Source: Deltaproteobacteria bacterium
GTDB taxonomy: Bacteria > Myxococcota_A > UBA796 > GCA-2862545
NCBI GenBank assembly: GCA_006226595.1
Contig: SBGP01000102.1
Span: 1-52,765, forward strand
DNA length: 52,765 nucleotides
Direction of reading: 5' to 3'
Positions 47,964 to 52,765 of the stretch are shown piece by piece; positions within the stretch are counted from its first letter, which is position 1, and the number at the start of each line of letters is the position of its first letter. A program made the position numbers and the translations under genes. The notes beneath the pieces were generated by a model, which did no database searches, was not told the DNA's origin, and saw only the letters and a list, made by a program, of their open reading frames with translations.

Positions 47964-48064
47964 GCCTGTGTGGGCGTAAGGGCCCGTCATCGCGCGTGCG
48001 TGCCGCGCGTGTGAACCCTGGGTCGGAAGTCGGCAGTGGCCGGGATCAACCGGGCGCTTCCTGC

Positions 48065-48070
48065 TATGCT
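48065..48070 (+). promoter_or_regulatory. Probable -10 box of the TRAP operon
   Basis: TATGCT, 26 bases before the GTG start of the TatT-like gene. The same TATGCTC element, followed by a GC stretch and GCTTC, recurs at 50234 upstream of the permease. No clear -35 box is seen. Confidence 0.45.
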
Positions 48071-48096
48071 CCGCCGGCTTCTTGGGAGGTCTATTC

Positions 48097-49179
48097 GTGA
48101 AGCGCCTGGTCCTGGTTCCCACCGCGCTCGGCCTGCTCGTCGGCTGCGCGGCCAAGGTCGACAACCTCACCGTGAACCGCGTGGTTCCCCGCTACATGAC
48201 GAACGGGGACCTCGAGATGGCCTGTGCACTCGGCGAGACGCTGAGCAATGGCCTCGCCGCGGTGCCGAAAGAGGACAACCCTCCCCACCGCGCGCTCACC
48301 CTCGGCTACGGCACCGCCGCGATGTGCGCGGAGCTGCAGGCCATGGAGTACGAGCTCGCGGCGGCCCGCGCCGAGCACCTGTACGAAGGTGAGGCCCAGA
48401 TCGCCGCGATCAAGGACGCCCGCTACGGCGCCGAGCGCGCTCACGGCCTGGCCGCCCGCCGCTGGTGGGACGCGTTCGAGCACACCGAGGTCCAGTACGG
48501 CCCGGTGGGCGACGAGACCTGCCCGACCTTCAACCGTCGCCACGACCAGATGACCTACCTGGTCGGCTTGTACGCGGGCATGGCGGCGCTGATCCACGAC
48601 AAGACCGCCGGTGGCCCTGTGGGCGTGCCCCTCGACGTGCTGCCGCGCGTGGCCCGCTCGTCCCAGTGCCTCGACGACGACCTGCTGTGGCACGTACCCG
48701 AGGCGATGCGCGCTGCCTCGTGGGCCACGGTTCCCGGCTCCGGGCCGACGGACGTCGACCCCTGGGCGATGCTCGCCGAGGCCGCGAAGAAGGGCGAGGG
48801 GACCGGTGTCCGCCTCGGCCGCGCCATGCACGTGCTCATCAATGCCAATGCCGGTCGCGGAGAGCAGGCCCGAGAGGGAATGCAGATGCACGGCGAGTCG
48901 TTGAAGAGCACGCCGGTCGCTCCCGACTGGAAGTTCTTCGACGAGTACGCCCGGAGGATCACGCTGCACCAGTCCGACTTGGTCTGGACCGCGGCAGAGG
49001 GCTATCGGACGCCCGCACTGGGGGACCTTCCCCAGGACGGCGCCGAGGCGCCCGCCGATCCCTTCGGGGCCGACCCGTTCGGAGCCGACCCCTTCGGAGC
49101 CCCGGAAGAGACCGCCGAACCCGCTGATTCGCCCGCCGAGCCCGCCTCCGAAGAGGCCCCGGCCGAGGAGACCGAATGA
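48097..49179 (+). CDS. TatT-like lipoprotein (T component of a TRAP-type transporter)
   Basis: 360 residues, GTG start with GGGAGG eight bases upstream. The signal ends in LGLLVGC, a lipobox. The body is helical (for example LEMACALGETLSNGL and ELQAMEYELAAARAEHLYEGEAQIAAIKDARYG), consistent with the TPR-type T protein that, in Treponema, forms a complex with the binding protein P. It ends in three DPFGA units and an acidic Glu/Ala/Pro tail (about 315-360). The following gene overlaps by ATGA, so it is an integral part of the operon. Family assignment rests on gene order and general make-up. Confidence 0.7.
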   Translation: MKRLVLVPTALGLLVGCAAKVDNLTVNRVVPRYMTNGDLEMACALGETLSNGLAAVPKEDNPPHRALTLGYGTAAMCAELQAMEYELAAARAEHLYEGEAQIAAIKDARYGAERAHGLAARRWWDAFEHTEVQYGPVGDETCPTFNRRHDQMTYLVGLYAGMAALIHDKTAGGPVGVPLDVLPRVARSSQCLDDDLLWHVPEAMRAASWATVPGSGPTDVDPWAMLAEAAKKGEGTGVRLGRAMHVLINANAGRGEQAREGMQMHGESLKSTPVAPDWKFFDEYARRITLHQSDLVWTAAEGYRTPALGDLPQDGAEAPADPFGADPFGADPFGAPEETAEPADSPAEPASEEAPAEETE

Positions 49180-50183
49180 TCCGTGCCATCGCCACCCTGA
49201 CCGTGCTGCTCGCCGGGCTGCTGTCCGCGGCCCCGGCCCAGGCCGAGACCCGCACCCTGTGCATCTTCGACCCCGCCGGTCGCTCGGGTGACTACTTCCG
49301 CTTCCTCGGCGACTACGTGCTCGCCGCGAAGGGCTGGGGTGTCGAGCTCGAGCTCAAGCCGTACACCGACGAGGAGACGGCGGCCAAGGACTACGAGGCC
49401 GGCGCTTGCGACGGCGTGATCGCGACGGGCGTCCGCCTCCAGCGCTTCAACCGCTTCCCGTCCACCATCGAGGCCATCGGCGCGCTCCCGTCCTACGAGC
49501 TGCTCGGCCAGATGATCGGCACCATCGCCAAGTACGAGAGCGCCGCGGCGAAGATGACCTCGGGCGACCACGAGACGGTCGGCCTGATCCCGGTCGGCGC
49601 CGTGTACCTCTTCGTGCGCGATCGCAACATCGACACCGTCGAAGAGCTCGCGGGCAAGCGCATCGCGACCATGGACTACGACGTCGCGGCCCCGACGATG
49701 GTCGACAAGGTCGGCGCGATCATGGTGCCCGCGGACCTCGGCTCCATCGGCCCGAAGTTCAACAACGGCGAGGTCGACATCTGCTACGTCTCCTCCCCGG
49801 TGTACGAGCCCTTCGAGCTGTGGAAGGGCCTCGGCGACAAGGGCGGCGTCATCCGTGCGCCCCTTGCCCAGGCGACCCTGCAGGTGCTCGTCAACCGCAC
49901 CAAGTTCCCTGAGGGCTTCGGCGCCAAGAGCCGCAGCCACTTCGCCGATCGCTACAACGAGGCGCTGGCCCTGGTGAAGAAGACCGATGCCGGCATCCCC
50001 GACAAGTACTGGATCGAGATTCCGCCCGAGCGCAAGGCGAAGTGGGACGAGATGTTCCTCGATGTGCGCGTCGGTCTGCGCGACAACCAGAAGGCCTACG
50101 ACGGCACGATGCTCTCCGTGATGCGCAAGCTGCGCTGCGGTGCGGACAGCAGCCGTGCCGAGTGCGCCCTCACGCGCGAGTAG
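49176..50183 (+). CDS. AdeT1/2-like periplasmic solute-binding protein (TRAP P component)
   Basis: 335 residues with a signal peptide (1-23). The opening TLCIFDPAGRSGDYFRFLGDYVLAAKGWGVELE, then DYEAGACDGVIATGVRLQRFN and SPVYEPFELWKGLGDKGG, matches the putative solute-binding family that includes Acinetobacter AdeT1/AdeT2. These were first thought to belong to RND efflux but have a TRAP-P-like fold. Together with the fused permease it should import an organic acid or related small molecule; the ligand is unknown. Cysteine pairs (29/79 and two near the end) may form disulfides. Confidence 0.88.
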   Translation: MIRAIATLTVLLAGLLSAAPAQAETRTLCIFDPAGRSGDYFRFLGDYVLAAKGWGVELELKPYTDEETAAKDYEAGACDGVIATGVRLQRFNRFPSTIEAIGALPSYELLGQMIGTIAKYESAAAKMTSGDHETVGLIPVGAVYLFVRDRNIDTVEELAGKRIATMDYDVAAPTMVDKVGAIMVPADLGSIGPKFNNGEVDICYVSSPVYEPFELWKGLGDKGGVIRAPLAQATLQVLVNRTKFPEGFGAKSRSHFADRYNEALALVKKTDAGIPDKYWIEIPPERKAKWDEMFLDVRVGLRDNQKAYDGTMLSVMRKLRCGADSSRAECALTRE

Positions 50184-50190
50184 CTCACCC

Positions 50191-50278
50191 GGCCGCGAGC
50201 CATTCCGGGTTTCGCGGCCCACCCTCCGCGCCGTATGCTCGGCGCGCTTCATCCCTCGCCCGCCCATCCCGGCGGGCG
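50191..50278 (+). promoter_or_regulatory. Three hairpins and a second -10-like element between binding-protein and permease genes
   Basis: Three perfect stems in a row: GGCCGCGA/TCGCGGCC (50191-50198, 50212-50219), GCGCCG/CGGCGC (50228-50233, 50240-50245) and CGCCCGCC/GGCGGGCG (50257-50264, 50271-50278). TATGCT at 50234-50239 is in the loop of the second. Such blocks often lower expression of the permease relative to the binding protein. Confidence 0.5.
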
Positions 50279-50302
50279 CACCTGTTCTTCGAGGTCGAGT
50301 AG

Positions 50303-52672
50303 ATGTCCGGAGGTCCCCACCAACGCGACTGGTCTTCGGGCCTGACGCCGCTGGTCGTGTTCGCCCTGCTCACCGCGATGTTCGCGGGGTTGGGACCGGC
50401 GCTCGACACGCGTCTCGTTCAGCTCGGCGAGAACTTCTGGCCTGGCTACGCCGCCGAGCTCCGTCGAGACCCGACGGAGGTGCCTGCCGAGTGCGACCTC
50501 GAGGCTCTCGACGCGCAGCTGGCCGAGTGCCCGCCCGCGGGGACCGCGCCGGCCGTGGCCCCTGGCGGTGACCCCTTCGGCGGCGGCGACCCGTTCGCGG
50601 CCCCGGGGGATGCGGCTCCCGATCCGTTCGCAGGTGGCGACCCGTTTGCCGAGCCCGCGCCCGCCCCAGCGCCCGCGGATCCCTTCGCGGGGGACGACCC
50701 GTTCGCAGAGCCCGCTCCGGCGCCTGCGCCGAAGGACCCGTTCGCCGGTGACGACCCGTTCGCCGAGCCGGCGCCGAAGGACCCGTTTGCAGGAGACGAC
50801 CCGTTTGCGGGTGGGGGTGACCCGTTCGCCGAGGGCGGCGGGGACGACCCGTTCGCCGGTGGTGACCCGTTCGCCGCGGCCCCGGCCGCGCCGAAGGTCA
50901 ACTGCGAGGCCCTCCGCGCGGTCCGTGACCGCTGTGCCGAGCGCCACGAGGAGTACGCGGCGACCATGGCGCGCATCACCCCGTCGGTGAAGCGCTTCCG
51001 CAGCGGTGAGCTGGCCGTGGCCGAGCTCGCGAAGTTCCCGTACTGGCGCCACCTGCTCGTGCTCGTCGTGCTGCTCGGTGGCCTGGTGACCACTGCTCGT
51101 CGCCTGCACATCGCGTTGCGCAACGCGGACACCCTGCTCGAGGACCGGGTCACCCAGGGCACCCAGCTCCTCGCGCACAGCTTCGTCGCGTTCTCGGCCT
51201 ACCAGGACTGGATGGTCCAGCAGGAATCGACCGCGGAGGTCGAGAACGGCGCCCTGCCCATCCTGTGGGGCCTCGGCTTCCTCGGCATGGCCGGCATCAA
51301 CGTGCTCAACCTCGTGCGGCCGCCCTCGAAGCTCACGCTCGAGCCGTCCACGCCGGTTCGCCTGCTCATGGTCATCCCCCTGTACACGTGGATGCTGTTG
51401 CTCGGCGGTGTGTACTTCTTCGGGGTCGAGGGCCACCTCTCCGGCCAGGCCATCTACCTGCACAAGTTCGTGCAGCACCCGAGCATCTACATCGGCATCG
51501 GCCTGTACATCTGGGCGGGCATGCTGCTCGCGGGCACCCGTGTCTCCGAGCGCTTCCTCGATGTGCTCATGCCGTGGCACTTCCCGCCGGCGATGCTCGC
51601 CTGGCTCGTGGTGGTGTTCAGCGCGCTGCCGACCGCGTACTCCGGCGCCTCGGGCATCTTCGTCATCGCCGCCGGTGCGGTGATCTTCCAGCGACTGCGT
51701 ACCGCTGGGGCCGGCAAGCGCATGGCCCTCATGGCGACTGCGATGTCCGGCTCGCTGGGCGTCGTGCTTCGCCCGTGCCTCGTCGTCGTGCTCGTGGCCG
51801 CGTTCAACAAGCAGGTGACCACGGACGAGCTGTTCGCGAAGGGCCTGCTCGTGTTCGGGCTCACGGCGACACTGTTCGGGATCGCGATGGTCCTGCTCAA
51901 CCGCGACGGGTTCAAGATCGCGCCCGCCGGTGAGGCCATGCCGCAGAGCATCGCAGCCCTGCGTCCGCTGGTGCCCTACGTGGTCATCGCGCTCGCGTTC
52001 CTCGTGTTCATGGGCCTGCTCACCGACTCGTTCGCGGAGCTCGCCGGTGCCGACCTGCTGTTCTTCGTGACGGCGGTGCTCAACGAGCGCAGCGCGCCGC
52101 TGCTGCTGCCCGGCCTGATGCTGCTTCTCGTCGCGTGGGACCGCTGGCTGGCCTTCGACGCCGAGGGCGGCAGCTTCAAGAGCACCGTGCTCGACGCGAC
52201 CGACGAGTCCTCGTCGCACATCGGCGCGCTGCTCATGCTGATGACCGCATCGGTCGGGCTCGGTGGCGTGGTCGAGCGCGCCGAGCTGATGAACGTGGTC
52301 CCGGACGACCTGGGCTCTCCGTTCACGACGATGGTCGTGCTCGTGCTCATCCTCGTGCTCGTCGGCATGACGATGGACGCGATGGGCGCGGTCATCCTCG
52401 TCACGGTGACCGTGGCGCAGATCGCGTACAAGAACGGTATCGACCCGGTGCACTTCTGGATGACGGTGCTGGTGGCCTTCGAGCTCGGCTACCTGACCCC
52501 GCCGGTGGCGATCAACCACCTGCTCGCGCGTCAGGTCATCGGCGACGAGGCACGGGTCGAGCTCGAAGAGGGCGGCACCTTCTTCGAGCGGCAGTTCCAC
52601 ATCCTCGTGCCGATGGCGGTGATGGGCACCGCGCTGATCATCGTCGCGTTCGGACCGCTGCTCATCGCCTAG
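50303..52672 (+). CDS. Fused TRAP transporter permease (DctQ-DctM) with a periplasmic DPF-repeat insert
   Basis: 789 residues. A first membrane helix (about 14-32) is followed by an insert of about 215 residues before the second helix (about 250-268). The insert contains 13 DPF(A/G) units (90-190) and is flanked by C64-x11-C76 and C201-x9-C211. The rest has many hydrophobic segments and the large-permease (DctM) pattern towards the end: GMTMDAMGAVILVTVTV and ELGYLTPPVAINHLL, the latter a signature of TRAP-M. It imports ligand from the binding protein using an ion gradient. No stop-start overlap with the upstream gene; ATG has GAGG nine bases upstream. Confidence 0.9.
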   Translation: MSGGPHQRDWSSGLTPLVVFALLTAMFAGLGPALDTRLVQLGENFWPGYAAELRRDPTEVPAECDLEALDAQLAECPPAGTAPAVAPGGDPFGGGDPFAAPGDAAPDPFAGGDPFAEPAPAPAPADPFAGDDPFAEPAPAPAPKDPFAGDDPFAEPAPKDPFAGDDPFAGGGDPFAEGGGDDPFAGGDPFAAAPAAPKVNCEALRAVRDRCAERHEEYAATMARITPSVKRFRSGELAVAELAKFPYWRHLLVLVVLLGGLVTTARRLHIALRNADTLLEDRVTQGTQLLAHSFVAFSAYQDWMVQQESTAEVENGALPILWGLGFLGMAGINVLNLVRPPSKLTLEPSTPVRLLMVIPLYTWMLLLGGVYFFGVEGHLSGQAIYLHKFVQHPSIYIGIGLYIWAGMLLAGTRVSERFLDVLMPWHFPPAMLAWLVVVFSALPTAYSGASGIFVIAAGAVIFQRLRTAGAGKRMALMATAMSGSLGVVLRPCLVVVLVAAFNKQVTTDELFAKGLLVFGLTATLFGIAMVLLNRDGFKIAPAGEAMPQSIAALRPLVPYVVIALAFLVFMGLLTDSFAELAGADLLFFVTAVLNERSAPLLLPGLMLLLVAWDRWLAFDAEGGSFKSTVLDATDESSSHIGALLMLMTASVGLGGVVERAELMNVVPDDLGSPFTTMVVLVLILVLVGMTMDAMGAVILVTVTVAQIAYKNGIDPVHFWMTVLVAFELGYLTPPVAINHLLARQVIGDEARVELEEGGTFFERQFHILVPMAVMGTALIIVAFGPLLIA
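50570..50872 (+). repeat. Coding low-complexity DPFA/DPFG repeat
   Basis: About 300 bp encode 13 DPF units separated by Gly/Asp or Glu-Pro-Ala-Pro linkers. The DNA repeats GACCCGTTCGC with small changes, so slippage or recombination between units is likely and length may vary between strains. Confidence 0.8.
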
Positions 52673-52765
52673 CAGGCTGCTGAAAAAGTCGGACCGAGCG
52701 GTCTGAGGGCCGTTTTGCGCATTCGGCCGGTCGTGAAGCGATTCTTCGAAAGTCGAGGAGGGGGC
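52673..52765. mobile_element. Possible insertion-sequence end at the window edge
   Basis: Directly after the permease stop, CAGGCTGCTGAAAAAGTC resembles the terminal inverted repeats of common insertion sequences (IS1182-like ends often read GGCTGCTGAAAAA). No transposase is visible before the window ends, so this is a hint only. Confidence 0.35.

Overview
The window is a very GC-rich bacterial chromosome segment, almost fully packed with genes. Several features point to a myxobacterium-like member of the Myxococcota, most likely an uncultured or poorly described lineage: a giant surface protein ending in a Cys-Gly-Cys / hydrophobic / poly-Arg tail (MYXO-CTERM type), MopE-type and thrombospondin-3-type repeats, lipoproteins with Thr/Asp/Gly spacers, a TPR-protein-associated TRAP transporter, and a MoxR-bpX cassette. 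No rRNA, tRNA, CRISPR array or complete insertion sequence is visible. The species call is inference.

Layout. 1-420: non-coding array of repeats with GC hairpins. 0.5-9.8 kb: OPT-family transporter with a coupled membrane partner, CBS protein with a small membrane protein, adk, GNAT acetyltransferase, arfB, a Coq4-like protein divergent from a TetR regulator across a palindromic operator, a lipoprotein, an FKBP isomerase and an AsmA-like protein. 9.8-14.8 kb: S10 serine carboxypeptidase, DEAD-box helicase, ABC exporter, DoxX-like protein. 14.7-20.7 kb (minus strand): a four-gene MoxR ATPase / bpX0 / vWA-beta-propeller / bpX6-like cassette in which each stop overlaps the next start by GTGA. 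20.8-25.8 kb: asd, a TPM-domain membrane protein with a Ser/Arg tail, pyrC. 25.8-30.1 kb (minus): a 1421-residue calcium-binding-repeat surface protein. 30.2-33.8 kb: acyl-CoA synthetase coupled to an AlkB-type dioxygenase, a rhodanese membrane protein, and an exported protein with four 12-residue repeats. 34.0-36.4 kb (minus): SulP transporter and a DUF99 protein. 36.5-41.8 kb: three-gene RND exporter / LolA-like / beta-barrel operon. 41.8-45.4 kb (minus): UbiB-like kinase with a TetR regulator behind an apparently leaderless, operator-embedded promoter, a coiled-coil exported protein, and a stand-alone E2 acyltransferase domain. 45.4-47.9 kb: a CarH/LitR-type B12 photoreceptor-like MerR regulator and a DUF4397 lipoprotein. 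48.1-52.7 kb: a complete TRAP-type uptake operon (TatT-like lipoprotein, AdeT-like binding protein, fused permease). The last about 90 bases resemble the end of an insertion sequence.

The best candidates for unusual biology are: the MoxR-bpX cassette with its degenerate vWA site; the CarH-type regulator, which keeps every light- and B12-sensing residue but has no carotenoid gene beside it; the leaderless TetR-controlled UbiB operon; and the TRAP operon whose permease carries a 13-copy DPF repeat between paired cysteines. Stop-start overlaps of the NTGA type join eight gene pairs and suggest heavy use of translational coupling.
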